This document shows, piece after piece, positions 1 through 6,840 of a stretch of 7,226 bases of DNA (its first letter is position 1; the number at the start of each line of letters is the position of its first letter). The notes beneath the pieces were generated by a model, which was not told the DNA's origin, made no database searches, and saw nothing but the letters and a program-made list of their open reading frames with translations. The translations under genes were made by a program, and so were the position numbers. The DNA lies in the NCBI GenBank assembly GCA_024643945.1, contig JAHELX010000315.1:1-7226 (forward strand), given 5' to 3'. The stretch is from Anaerolineales bacterium (GTDB taxonomy: Bacteria; Chloroflexota; Anaerolineae; 4572-78; NAK82).

Positions 1-980
1 AAGCGATCGACCCACACCCGGCGAAAGCATTCGGCCACCATGTGCAGATAACCGGGGCTGTTGTGCCCCAGAGCACTCAGGTCCAGGCCTTCCAGCAGGT
101 TGAGTGCCTGAAGGACCTGGATGCCCCCGAATACCTCCGGCATGCACACCAGGTCATAGCCCCGATAGCTGCCCTTCAGCCCGGAGTCGTAGCTCCTGGG
201 TTGGTAATTGGCATAATCCTGCAAGTTGACGATCGAGCCGTGAGGTTCGGTGTCGGCGATGATGGCCTCGGCAATTGGGCTGCGGTAGAAGGCCTCGGCT
301 CCACCGCTGGCGATCTTGCGCAGCGTCTCTGCCAGCGCCGGCTGCACGATAACGGCCGGCTCGTCGTAGGCCGTTGCCGGGTGCGGCGGATAGCCGCCAG
401 GCAGGAGCAGTCGGTCGATGGGCGGGTATTTCTGCAAGAGCTGCATGTGGCTGCCGATCATCAGGGCATAATAGCCGTTGACCGCATAGCCTCGCTCGCA
501 GATCTCGATGGCCGGGGCGATCACTTCTTTCAGGCTCATGGTGCCGAACCGATCCAGGATCTGGCACAGCCCTGCCACCTGGCCGGGAACTCCCAGCGAC
601 CGATAGCCCCTCCAGCTCGCACCATCCCTGGTGCCGCGCCAGCCGAAGCTGGGATGTGGCTCTACCCCCGGCGGGAGCAGGTCGGGCACGAACATCTCTT
701 CCGACGCCCTGCCTGGCAGGCGCCCTTCGAACTCGATGGCCACGGTGCGCTGTTGGCCGGCCAGGTGGATCAGCGCGGCGCCCCCTCCCCCCAGGCTGGA
801 CATTGCCGGCTCGCAGGTGCACGCCGCAAAGGAGGTAGCCACCGCTGCATCGACGGCGTTGCCGCCCTTTTTCAGGATGGCCAGCCCTGTCTCTGCTGCC
901 TCGGCGCTCTCGGCGGCCACGATGCCGTTTTCGGCCACGACCGGCGTTTTCGTCTGGACCAGTTCGCTACGTAGTGTCAT
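1..980 (-). CDS. Gamma-glutamyltransferase-family Ntn hydrolase, N-terminal part (runs off left edge)
   Basis: The frame is open from an ATG at 980-978 to the window edge, giving 326 residues of a family usually about 530-580 long. Family landmarks appear in order: GGNAVDAAVAT at residues 39-49, EPAMSSLGGGG at 57-67, VPGQVAGL at 131-138, FYRSPIAEAI at 231-240, YRGYDLVCMP at 272-281 and GGIQVLQALNLLEG at 285-298. The family cleaves gamma-glutamyl amides or transfers the glutamyl group after autoproteolysis at a Thr. That Thr should lie to the left of the window, so activity cannot be judged. No signal peptide is seen (the N-terminus is MTLRSELVQTKTP), so a cytoplasmic location is inferred, unlike periplasmic GGTs. 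Two oddities are visible. The I-D-F-R-E-M-A-P segment of E. coli GGT aligns with IEFEGRLP (82-89), putting Glu85 in place of the carboxylate-binding Arg. The usual PPPSSGG is replaced by PEVFGG. The start overlaps the racemase stop by ATGA and has AAAGGA upstream, so translational coupling is likely. The family is clear; the substrate is not. Confidence 0.9.
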   Translation of the reverse strand, partial: MTLRSELVQTKTPVVAENGIVAAESAEAAETGLAILKKGGNAVDAAVATSFAACTCEPAMSSLGGGGAALIHLAGQQRTVAIEFEGRLPGRASEEMFVPDLLPPGVEPHPSFGWRGTRDGASWRGYRSLGVPGQVAGLCQILDRFGTMSLKEVIAPAIEICERGYAVNGYYALMIGSHMQLLQKYPPIDRLLLPGGYPPHPATAYDEPAVIVQPALAETLRKIASGGAEAFYRSPIAEAIIADTEPHGSIVNLQDYANYQPRSYDSGLKGSYRGYDLVCMPEVFGGIQVLQALNLLEGLDLSALGHNSPGYLHMVAECFRRVWVDR

Positions 981-2038
981 TGCTGTCCTTTCTTGACGAT
1001 CTTTTTTACATATGGCGAAGCCATGGCGCTCATCAGGGCCTGGTATTCGAGCTGAAACTCGAGGGTGTCACCCACCCTGGTGGGCCTGGCCGTTACGTCC
1101 AACACCAGGTGATCGCTCGTCGCTCCAATGATTTTCACTCCGGCGACCTTGGGCTTCAGCCCTTCCACTCGGACATCTTGAGTTCCCATGGCCAGAATCG
1201 CCCGGCACTGGAAGGCCTGCTTGGAGCCATTTGCGCCGCTGCCAGAGATCGGGCGGCGGTTGTCGCCGTCCGGTGGGGGCTTCCACTTGACCTCGATAAC
1301 TTCACCCACCAGGGTAAAGGCATCCCGGCTCGCCTGGGCAAAGCAGTTCGTGCCGCCGGGGTCGGAACCGAGCAGGATCTTTTGGCCGATCCTCAACTGG
1401 TTGATCCTGCCCGGAAGCCTGCCCTGTTCAGCCATGGAAAGGTGGATGGAGCTCCCTCCCGAAATAATCGCTAGCTTTCGGCCCAACACCTCTTCGACCT
1501 GATCGGCCAGCTCCACCAGTAATCCCGTGTCCTTTTCGGAAGGACCAAGCCCGCTCAAACAGCCCATATTGCTGCCCAGGCCCACCAGTTGGATGCCTTC
1601 GATCTCGTCGATTCGTTCGGTGACGCCGGCCACATCCTCGGGCAGGACGCCCTCGCGCCGATCTCCCACGTCGACCATGAGGATCACACGGTGTATCCGG
1701 CCCAGGGTACGGGCTGCCTGGGCCAGTGCGGACATGGTTACCAGCTCAGAGTTGAAGCTGATTTCCGCCACCCGCACGGTTTCCGTGACCTCTTTCAGTG
1801 TGGGCGAGCGCAGGAGCCACATCCCAGCGTTTATGCCCGCTTCTCTCATCCGCTTGAGGTTGCTGACTCGGGAATCGGCCAGCCCACCTACGCCGCCGAC
1901 CAGCAAGGCCCTTGCGATCTCGGGCATGCCGCAGCAGCTCTTGGTCACACCGATCACGGTGACGCCCTGGGCGGCGCAGTGGGTGGCGATGGCCCTGGTG
2001 TTCTCGGTTACCTTGTTCACGTCGATCTCGATGTGCAT
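977..2038 (-). CDS. Alanine/ornithine racemase-family PLP enzyme (fold-type III)
   Basis: The 353-residue protein matches the usual size of the alanine/ornithine racemase family (clostridial ornithine racemase type). The N-terminal barrel starts with IEIDVNKVTENTRAI. The predicted PLP-binding lysine is Lys33 in VIGVTKSCCG. Further family blocks are LADSRVSNLKRMREAGI (53-69), ILMVDVGDRREGV (119-131), GLGSNMGCLSG (153-163) and IISGGSSIHL followed by INQLRIGQKILLG (about 191-224). The C-terminal part (about 230-350) would be the beta domain. Known members racemise free amino acids such as ornithine or alanine in the cytoplasm; the substrate here is not determined. The ATG at 2038 fits the family N-terminus, but the bases before it hold no good Shine-Dalgarno sequence. 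It lies 71 nt after the DppC stop, in a GC-rich stretch with a small GGGCC/GGCCC inverted repeat, so it may depend on coupling or have its own control. It overlaps the GGT gene by 4 bases. It lacks the ornithine-degrading partner genes (OraS/OraE) in the window, so I give no gene symbol. Confidence 0.87.
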   Translation of the reverse strand: MHIEIDVNKVTENTRAIATHCAAQGVTVIGVTKSCCGMPEIARALLVGGVGGLADSRVSNLKRMREAGINAGMWLLRSPTLKEVTETVRVAEISFNSELVTMSALAQAARTLGRIHRVILMVDVGDRREGVLPEDVAGVTERIDEIEGIQLVGLGSNMGCLSGLGPSEKDTGLLVELADQVEEVLGRKLAIISGGSSIHLSMAEQGRLPGRINQLRIGQKILLGSDPGGTNCFAQASRDAFTLVGEVIEVKWKPPPDGDNRRPISGSGANGSKQAFQCRAILAMGTQDVRVEGLKPKVAGVKIIGATSDHLVLDVTARPTRVGDTLEFQLEYQALMSAMASPYVKKIVKKGQQ

Positions 2039-2109
2039 AGTGGTTCGTTGGTGATGCCGGGCCTGGCCAGCGGCCCCCTCGCCTGTGCAAAAGATCCAGG
2101 GACACTGGG

Positions 2110-3033
2110 CTACCGGGCGCGCAGGCGGGGGTCCAGGGCATCGCGCAACCCGTCGCCGATCAGGTTGATGCTGAGTACCACGACGCTAATCGCAATGCCA
2201 GGGAACGTCGACAGCCACCACGCCTGCCGCATGAATTCCCGGCCGTCCGACAGCATTCCCCCCCAGGTCGGGATCGAGCCCTGGACCCCGATGCCCAGGA
2301 AGTTGAGCGACGCCTCGGAGATGATCACCGTGCCCATTTGCAGCGTCGAGATCACCAGGATGGGGGCCAGAACGTTGGGTAGGATGTAGCGCAGAATGAT
2401 GCGGGCATCGCTGGCACCCATAGCCCGTGCGGCCAGCACAAACTCCTGCTCACGTAGGGACAGCACCTCCGCTCTGACAATCCGGCAGTAGACCACCCAA
2501 ATGCTCAGCGAGAGAGCGATGATCAGGTTAAAGAGGCCGGGGCCCAGGGCTGCCCCAAAGGCGATGGCCAACAGCAGGCTGGGAAAGGCCAGCCACACGT
2601 CGACCAGGCGCATGGTCATGTCGTCTACAAAGCCGCGGTAGAATCCGGCTACGGCGCCGATGAGGCTTCCAGCCACACAGGACAACAAAATGGTGCTGGC
2701 CCCTACGATCAGCGACACCCGTGAGCCCACCAACAGGCGGCTCAGAATGTCGCGTCCGAGATTGTCATTACCCAGGGGGTACTGGAGGCTGGCAGCCCCC
2801 TTGCCCAGGCCGATGGGAGGTGCCAACCTGCGCTCCAGATCCTGCGCAGCCGGGTCGTGGGGAGCGAGGATCGGCGCCAGAACGGCTACCAGGACAAACG
2901 CCACAAAGATCAGGGCGCCGAGGGTTGCCGTCCTGCTTTGCCAGAACGTGTGTACTATTCTCTTTAACTCACTCGACCGGGCTTCGGACAGGTCTTCATC
3001 ACGAAGCACCGGCCTGGCAAGTGCAGTTGCCAC
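2110..3033 (-). CDS. DppC/OppC-like ABC peptide transporter permease
   Basis: This inner-membrane permease of the peptide/nickel ABC importer family has 307 residues, the usual length. It has a cytoplasmic N-terminal tail with HTFWQSRTATLGA, then a first membrane helix at about 37-57. The family signature YPLGNDNLGRDILSRLLVGSR follows at 85-105, with further hydrophobic helices at about 106-131, 143-163, 166-187, 222-240 and 276-294. The EAA loop that docks on the ATPase is EFVLAARAMGASDARIILRYILPN at 197-220. The start is GTG at 3033-3031, supported by GGAGGAGG upstream and by the family N-terminus. It begins 22 nt after the DppB stop, so the two permeases are surely co-transcribed and form the heterodimeric channel. 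The carried peptide or peptide-like substrate cannot be inferred from this subunit. Confidence 0.95.
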   Translation of the reverse strand: MATALARPVLRDEDLSEARSSELKRIVHTFWQSRTATLGALIFVAFVLVAVLAPILAPHDPAAQDLERRLAPPIGLGKGAASLQYPLGNDNLGRDILSRLLVGSRVSLIVGASTILLSCVAGSLIGAVAGFYRGFVDDMTMRLVDVWLAFPSLLLAIAFGAALGPGLFNLIIALSLSIWVVYCRIVRAEVLSLREQEFVLAARAMGASDARIILRYILPNVLAPILVISTLQMGTVIISEASLNFLGIGVQGSIPTWGGMLSDGREFMRQAWWLSTFPGIAISVVVLSINLIGDGLRDALDPRLRAR

Positions 3034-3055
3034 TTCTCGATCCTCCTCCGGGTGC

Positions 3056-4060
3056 CTAGATGTGACTGATTCGAGGGTCGATCAACACATAGAGAACGTC
3101 TGTCACGAGGTTGATGACGATACGCAGCAGGGCAAAAAAGAGCACGACTCCCTGGACGAGAAGAAAGTCGCGATTGTAGATGGCCTGAATGACCAGCCGG
3201 CCGATACCCGGCCAGGCGAATATCGTCTCTGAGATGACGGCTCCCCCCAGCAAACCCCCGATCTGAACGCCGATGAGGGTGATAACGGGAATGAGCGCAT
3301 TGCGCAAGACGTGGCGGACGACGATCAGCCGCTCACGCAGCCCCTTGGCCCGGGCTGTGACGACGTAATCCTGGCCAATCACCTCCAGCATGCTGGATCG
3401 CATCATCCTGGTGGTGAACGTGGCCACCGCGATCCCCAGCGACACGGCGGGCAAGATCAAATGGACCAGCGTGTCCTTGAGCGCAGGTATATTGCCGGTC
3501 AAGATGGAATCGAGGACCAAAAAGCCGGTGACCCGTTCGAGGTGAACGCTGTATTCGACCCTGCCCGAGCCAGGCAGCCATCCCAGGTTCACAGCAAAGA
3601 TCATGATGCTCAGAATGCCGACCCAGAAGGTGGGCAGCGAAATGCCCAGGGTAGCCCCCGTCATGGCAATATAGTCGATGAGGGTGTTGCGCTTTAGGGC
3701 TGACAGGATGCCGACAGGGAAGGCGATGCTCAGCGCGATGATCAGGCTGGCGGCCGCCAGCTCGATGGTTGCCGGCATCCGCTCCAGGATCAGGTCCATG
3801 ACCGGCTGCTTAAAGTGGATCGATTGGCCGAAATCACCCCGGAGCGCCTTGGCTACATAGTCAACATATTGCACCGGCAGCGGCCGGTCCAGCCCCAGCG
3901 CATGGCGCATGGCAGTGAGCTGTTCCTCTGTGGCGCCGGTACCGGCGAACATGACCTGCACCGGGTCGCCGGGGATGACGTGCATGATAGTAAAGACAAC
4001 GAGAGACACACCCAACAGCACGGGTATTGTCAACGCCAGTCGTCGCAGCAGATATTGCAT
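3056..4060 (-). CDS. DppB/OppB-like ABC peptide transporter permease
   Basis: This is the first permease of a peptide/nickel-type ABC importer, 334 residues from the ATG at 4060. The N-terminus MQYLLRRLALTIPVLLGVSL and the block VIPGDPVQVMF (28-38) are typical of DppB proteins. LGLDRPLPVQY (55-65) and GDFGQSI (75-81) follow. Hydrophobic helices lie at about 9-27, 99-121, 130-155, 197-218, 256-278 and 300-320. The EAA loop is DYVVTARAKGLRERLIVVRHVLRN at 231-254. A GTG at 4087 in the same frame would add nine residues, but the ATG at 4060 has GAGG about 6 nt upstream and matches the family start, so I prefer it. It sits downstream of the binding-protein gene across a 94-nt gap containing a nested stem-loop, and pairs with the adjacent DppC-like gene. 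No ATPase gene is seen in the window. Confidence 0.95.
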   Translation of the reverse strand: MQYLLRRLALTIPVLLGVSLVVFTIMHVIPGDPVQVMFAGTGATEEQLTAMRHALGLDRPLPVQYVDYVAKALRGDFGQSIHFKQPVMDLILERMPATIELAAASLIIALSIAFPVGILSALKRNTLIDYIAMTGATLGISLPTFWVGILSIMIFAVNLGWLPGSGRVEYSVHLERVTGFLVLDSILTGNIPALKDTLVHLILPAVSLGIAVATFTTRMMRSSMLEVIGQDYVVTARAKGLRERLIVVRHVLRNALIPVITLIGVQIGGLLGGAVISETIFAWPGIGRLVIQAIYNRDFLLVQGVVLFFALLRIVINLVTDVLYVLIDPRISHI

Positions 4061-4078
4061 GTCAACCTCAAGAAAAGA

Positions 4079-4144
4079 CCGGTCCACCCCCCCACCGGGG
4101 TTCCCCCCTATTCCCCCGGTGGGAGAACAGAGGGGGAGTGGACC
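4079..4144 (-). repeat. Nested stem-loop between binding-protein and permease genes
   Basis: An inner perfect 10-bp stem pairs CCCACCGGGG (4091-4100) with CCCCGGTGGG (4114-4123) around a 13-nt loop. An outer stem pairs GGTCCAC (4081-4087) with GTGGACC (4138-4144) and could extend by C-G pairs between 4088-4092 and 4132-4136, partly competing with the inner stem. No T run follows on the minus strand, so a simple intrinsic terminator is unlikely. Hairpins at this point of import operons, as in malE-malF, can protect the upstream message from 3' decay and keep the binding protein in excess over the permeases. That role is inferred here. Confidence 0.6.
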
Positions 4145-4154
4145 AGTCCGGCAT

Positions 4155-5864
4155 CTAGTCCGTAACCGAGGCTTTATCCAGGATGATCAAGGCGTCCGAG
4201 CGAGGCACCCAATCCTGGACACGATTCCCGTAGGCATAAATCTCTTCGGGGTTGTAGAGAAAGACCCACGGCGTCTCGGGCACGATGGTCGTCAGCGCAG
4301 TATAGTAGTAGGCCTTGCGCTTCTCCGGATCCACCGTTCTGGCTCCCGCTTCGACGGCCGCATCCACCTGGGCGTTGCCATAGCCGGTGTAGAAGCAGCC
4401 GAGAGAAGCGTCGCCGTAGCCGGTGTTGCCGTCGGTGGCCAGCGTGTTGCACCCGTAACGCTTGGAATAGAACTGTTTCGACAGAATACCGTCAGCATCG
4501 GCTTCCGAGTTGCCCCACGAAGTCAGGGTGGCCTGGCTGAATCCCGGCTCGTACTTGGCCGTAAGAGCAGCACTTTCCAGCACGTTAACCTTTGCCGTGA
4601 TCCCCACCTGGCTGAGCTGGCCGGCCAGAGCCTCGGCGATTTCCTTCAAAGTAGGATCGGTGTTGAGCTCCATTTCAAAACCATCGGCATAGCCGGCTTC
4701 CGCCAGTAGCTCCTTGGCCTTGGCCGGATCGTAGAGATAAACCGGGGTGGCGGCGTAGCCAAAGGCCTCTGGCAGTAGGGGGTTGTCTATCTTCCTGGCC
4801 AGGCCGTTCAAGAGGCTCTTGGTGATGGCTTCCACGTCGACGGCATAGTTCATAGCCTGCCTGACACGCACGTCGTCGAATGGTTTCATGCTCACGTTCA
4901 TCGCGATAAAGAAGGCACGGGTTCCTGGTATGGCCACAACATTGATGCCTTCCGGTGCCTGATCGACATAATCAGGTGGTACATCAGTAATGACGTCGAC
5001 GTCTCCGGCCTCGAGGGCCGCAACGCGCGTGGCCGTTTCGGGGATGGGCCTGAAGATGACGGTCTCGATCTTGGGCGCGCCGCCCCAGTAGTCGGGATTG
5101 GCTTCGTCGACCAACTGCTCATCCTTGACCCATTCTACAAACTTGAAAGGGCCTGTGCCCACCGGCTGGCTCGCAAAGCCATCCGCGCCGACCTCGTTAA
5201 AGTACTCTTCGTCGGTCATGTGCCACAGGACGACTCGTGTCATAAAGGCAGCGTAGGGTTTTTTGGTGATGATGTCTACGGTATAGTCATCCACTACCTC
5301 GACCCTGTCGATGATGTTCTTCTCGCTCCATCCCGAGTCATCCTCCAGCAGGCGTCCGATGGTAAACTTGACGTCGTTGGCCTTGAAATCGTCGCCGTTG
5401 TGGAACTTGACCCCCTGGCGCAGGTGGAAACGCCAGGTGAGCTCATCGGGGTTTTCGTACGACGTAGCTAGCCAGGGAATGACCTGCATGTTGTTATCGC
5501 GGTGATAGAGGCTGTCGAATATCAGGCGCAGAGCGTTTTGGGTTATGCGACCCTTGAGATACTTGGGATCCATGGTGTTGGGATCCTCCGCCTGTGCAAC
5601 GATGATCTGCCCCGTGGGTTTGAGCTCTCCAGCCGCCTCCGGGGTGGCTGTGACCACTTTTTCCACCTCGACGACCTGGGTTACTATTTTCTCTACGACC
5701 TGGGGGGTTCCTTCGACTATGACGGTCTCTTTGACAACTTGGGTCACCACTTTTTCGGCGGCTTCTGGTGTGGGTGCGCCGCAGGCACTGATCAGTAGAG
5801 CGAGGATTGCTGTACTGAGTATGATCTGCCTCAGATAACGACGGTTGATAGCCTTGGCAAGCAT
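4155..5864 (-). CDS. Extracellular solute-binding lipoprotein, peptide ABC importer (SBP_bac_5 family)
   Basis: This 569-residue protein captures the substrate outside the membrane and delivers it to the DppB/DppC-like channel. The N-terminus is a lipoprotein signal: basic INRRYLRQ, a hydrophobic core at about 13-25, then LISAC with the lipidated Cys28. A low-complexity linker (about 31-82) separates the anchor from the binding domain. It is rich in Val, Glu, Lys and Thr and is made of imperfect repeats. The binding domain shows family 5 landmarks: LTWRFHLRQGVKFHNGDDF (142-160), PVGTGPFKFVEW (234-245) and a C-terminal lobe with VDPEKRKAYYYTALTTIVPETPWVFLYN. The start has AAAGGAG about 7 nt upstream. 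Family 5 proteins bind di- and oligopeptides, glutathione, nickel or sugars, and the ligand is not evident here. It has one visible pair of Cys in the C-terminal lobe (YGCNTL and SLGCFYTG), possibly a disulfide. The linker style points to Chloroflexota. Confidence 0.95.
   Translation of the reverse strand: MLAKAINRRYLRQIILSTAILALLISACGAPTPEAAEKVVTQVVKETVIVEGTPQVVEKIVTQVVEVEKVVTATPEAAGELKPTGQIIVAQAEDPNTMDPKYLKGRITQNALRLIFDSLYHRDNNMQVIPWLATSYENPDELTWRFHLRQGVKFHNGDDFKANDVKFTIGRLLEDDSGWSEKNIIDRVEVVDDYTVDIITKKPYAAFMTRVVLWHMTDEEYFNEVGADGFASQPVGTGPFKFVEWVKDEQLVDEANPDYWGGAPKIETVIFRPIPETATRVAALEAGDVDVITDVPPDYVDQAPEGINVVAIPGTRAFFIAMNVSMKPFDDVRVRQAMNYAVDVEAITKSLLNGLARKIDNPLLPEAFGYAATPVYLYDPAKAKELLAEAGYADGFEMELNTDPTLKEIAEALAGQLSQVGITAKVNVLESAALTAKYEPGFSQATLTSWGNSEADADGILSKQFYSKRYGCNTLATDGNTGYGDASLGCFYTGYGNAQVDAAVEAGARTVDPEKRKAYYYTALTTIVPETPWVFLYNPEEIYAYGNRVQDWVPRSDALIILDKASVTD
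5634..5756 (-). repeat. Imperfect repeats encoding the V/E/K/T-rich linker of the lipoprotein
   Basis: Residues 37-77 of the binding lipoprotein contain three related units: EKVVTQVVKE (37-46), EKIVTQVVEV (58-67) and EKVVTATPEA (68-77). The DNA of the first two units is recognisably similar, which suggests duplication followed by drift. The segment probably acts as an extended or helical spacer between the lipid anchor and the globular domain. Such linkers are frequent in Chloroflexota solute-binding proteins. Confidence 0.7.
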
Positions 5865-5901
5865 CTTCTACTCCTTTCCCTCTTTCGATTGCGTCTGTGG
5901 A

Positions 5902-5919
5902 GCCGCTCCTCAAAGCGGC
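5902..5919 (-). promoter_or_regulatory. Stem-loop in the leader of the binding-protein gene
   Basis: GCCGCT (5902-5907) pairs perfectly with AGCGGC (5914-5919) around a 6-nt loop, 38 nt upstream of the lipoprotein ATG. It leaves the Shine-Dalgarno sequence free and has no T run after it. It may stabilise the 5' end of the message. The surrounding gap (5865-6023) has no promoter I would defend: the best match is CTGAAG, 17 nt, TAGAAA on the minus strand, which is weak. Confidence 0.35.
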
Positions 5920-5999
5920 AGCCCAATAGCCGGACGTTCTAGATTGGTTCTTTGGAGCTTTCTAGCCGATAACGTACCTCCCTTCAGCGTGTGCCAGGC

Positions 6000-6017
6000 G
6001 GCAGAGGGGCCTCTGCC
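6000..6017 (-). terminator. Hairpin just after the regulator stop codon (possible attenuator or partial terminator)
   Basis: GGCAGAG (6000-6006) pairs with CTCTGCC (6011-6017) around a 4-nt loop, starting about 6 nt after the regulator stop. The stem is GC-rich, but no T run follows on the minus strand. It is therefore a weak terminator at best. It might reduce read-through into the transport genes or protect the regulator message. Confidence 0.35.
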
Positions 6018-6023
6018 TTCTGC

Positions 6024-6767
6024 TCAAATGGTCCACAACGGTTCCACAAGGTCCAGGGGTATGTCGAGCAGCTCTATCAACTCCTGGGATAGATTTCGAA
6101 CATGTTGTCGGGTCACCTCTTCCGCCTCGTCCGCATCTTGCTTCTCCAGCGCTGCCACGATGGCCTGATGCTCCCGTATCTCCCGTTCCAGGCGGGCAGG
6201 CAGAAACGTCTGTTGGCGATACATGCCTTCGTACAGCATCACGCTCGGAAACCAGCTCCAGAGGGCCTCCACGAGCCGTCCCAGATATTGGCGACCGCTG
6301 GCGCGGCTGATGGTCAGGTGAAACTTGTCGTTCATCTCACGGCGTTTGCCCATCTGATGCTGCTCTGTGTATCTGCTTGCCTCTTCCAGGTTGCTTTTCA
6401 GGGTTTCCAGCTCTTGGGGGGTGATCAGAGGTGCGGCAAAGCGGGCCGCCAGGCCTTCCAGCACCAGGCGCGACGTGCAAATATCGACAATGTCTTCGGC
6501 TGAAAACTCGACGACCTTGACCCCTTTGTAGGGGATGCGCACGGCGAGCCCGTCGCCGACCAGCCGCTTCAAAGCCTCTCGCACCGGCATCTGGCTGACG
6601 CCCAGCTCGTTGGCCAACGTCTCCTGGCGGAGCCATTGCCCGGCCTTGAGCCGGCCATCGATGATGGCCTGGCGCAGACTCTCAAACACGACGTCAGCCA
6701 ACGGTTGGTGGTTTTGAGCCAGCTTGATGGGAATCTGCGAATCCGGTTTTCTGGCTATCGTATCCAT
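6024..6767 (-). CDS. GntR-family transcriptional regulator, FCD (FadR-type) subfamily
   Basis: This 247-residue protein has a winged helix-turn-helix at about 22-88 and an FCD ligand-binding domain at about 95-225. The DNA-binding part contains LRQAIIDGRLKAGQWLRQETLANELGVSQMPVREALKRL, and VSQMPVREALKRL is close to the family's recognition-helix consensus. In the FCD domain the usual metal-binding set is recognisable as Asn146 and His150 (NDKFH), His200 (REHQAI) and His222 (RQHVRN); Asn or Asp is accepted at the first position. Such regulators usually repress nearby catabolic or transport genes until a small carboxylate or amino-acid-like effector binds. The ATG at 6767 has AAGGAAGG upstream. 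It is the first gene of the apparent operon, separated by 159 nt from the lipoprotein gene, and probably controls it and itself through the palindrome over its promoter. The effector is unknown, plausibly the imported compound or its product. Confidence 0.95.
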   Translation of the reverse strand: MDTIARKPDSQIPIKLAQNHQPLADVVFESLRQAIIDGRLKAGQWLRQETLANELGVSQMPVREALKRLVGDGLAVRIPYKGVKVVEFSAEDIVDICTSRLVLEGLAARFAAPLITPQELETLKSNLEEASRYTEQHQMGKRREMNDKFHLTISRASGRQYLGRLVEALWSWFPSVMLYEGMYRQQTFLPARLEREIREHQAIVAALEKQDADEAEEVTRQHVRNLSQELIELLDIPLDLVEPLWTI

Positions 6768-6797
6768 TGGCCCTTCCTTGTCAACAACAGACCGAAT

Positions 6798-6821
6798 TTA
6801 GATATTAGATATTATATCTAA
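6798..6821. promoter_or_regulatory. 17-bp palindromic operator candidate over the -10 box
   Basis: TTAGATATTATATCTAA (6805-6821) is a perfect palindrome with 8-bp arms around a single central T. The left half-site is also present as a direct repeat, TAGATAT at 6799-6805 and again at 6806-6812, so a second dimer register with wider spacing is possible. It overlaps the -10 box and probable start site of the regulator promoter. The likely ligand is the adjacent GntR-family protein, acting as an autorepressor; this is inferred from position. Confidence 0.65.
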
Positions 6822-6838
6822 GATAGAATATTTGTCAA
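6804..6838 (-). promoter_or_regulatory. Sigma-70-type promoter of the regulator gene/operon
   Basis: On the minus strand a perfect -35 box TTGACA (6838-6833) is followed after 16 nt by a perfect -10 box TATAAT (6816-6811). Transcription should start near 6804, leaving a leader of about 37 nt that contains the AAGGAAGG ribosome-binding site. Both boxes match consensus exactly, so an unregulated promoter would be strong. The -10 box lies within a palindrome, implying repression. Confidence 0.8.
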
Positions 6839-6840
6839 AT

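Noticed and set aside
154..822. Minus-strand frame of 222 codons
   Set aside because: It is in another frame of the GGT gene and reads as Arg/Gly/Pro-rich sequence typical of an out-of-frame GC-rich gene.
42..974. Long plus-strand open frame (310 codons) opposite the left-end gene
   Set aside because: It lies antisense to the GGT frame, which shows clear family motifs throughout; its own translation has no recognisable domain.
977..2038. Reading the racemase as a YggS-type PLP homeostasis protein or D-threonine aldolase
   Set aside because: The length, the C-terminal beta domain and the MVDVGDRREGV and INQLRIGQKILLG blocks fit the alanine/ornithine racemase family better.
1589..2389. Plus-strand open frame of 266 codons spanning the racemase/DppC junction
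   Set aside because: It is antisense to two well-supported genes and shows no domain or good start signal.
4061..4087. Upstream GTG start for the DppB-like permease
   Set aside because: It would lie in the base of the hairpin with no proper ribosome-binding site; the ATG at 4060 fits the family N-terminus.
5494..5913. Minus-strand frame overlapping the start of the lipoprotein gene
   Set aside because: It is a frame-shifted reading of the lipoprotein N-terminal region, low complexity, with no plausible product.
6777..6782. Second TTGACA on the minus strand in the regulator leader
   Set aside because: A matching -10 box would fall inside the coding region, where none is seen; the promoter at 6838-6811 is far better.
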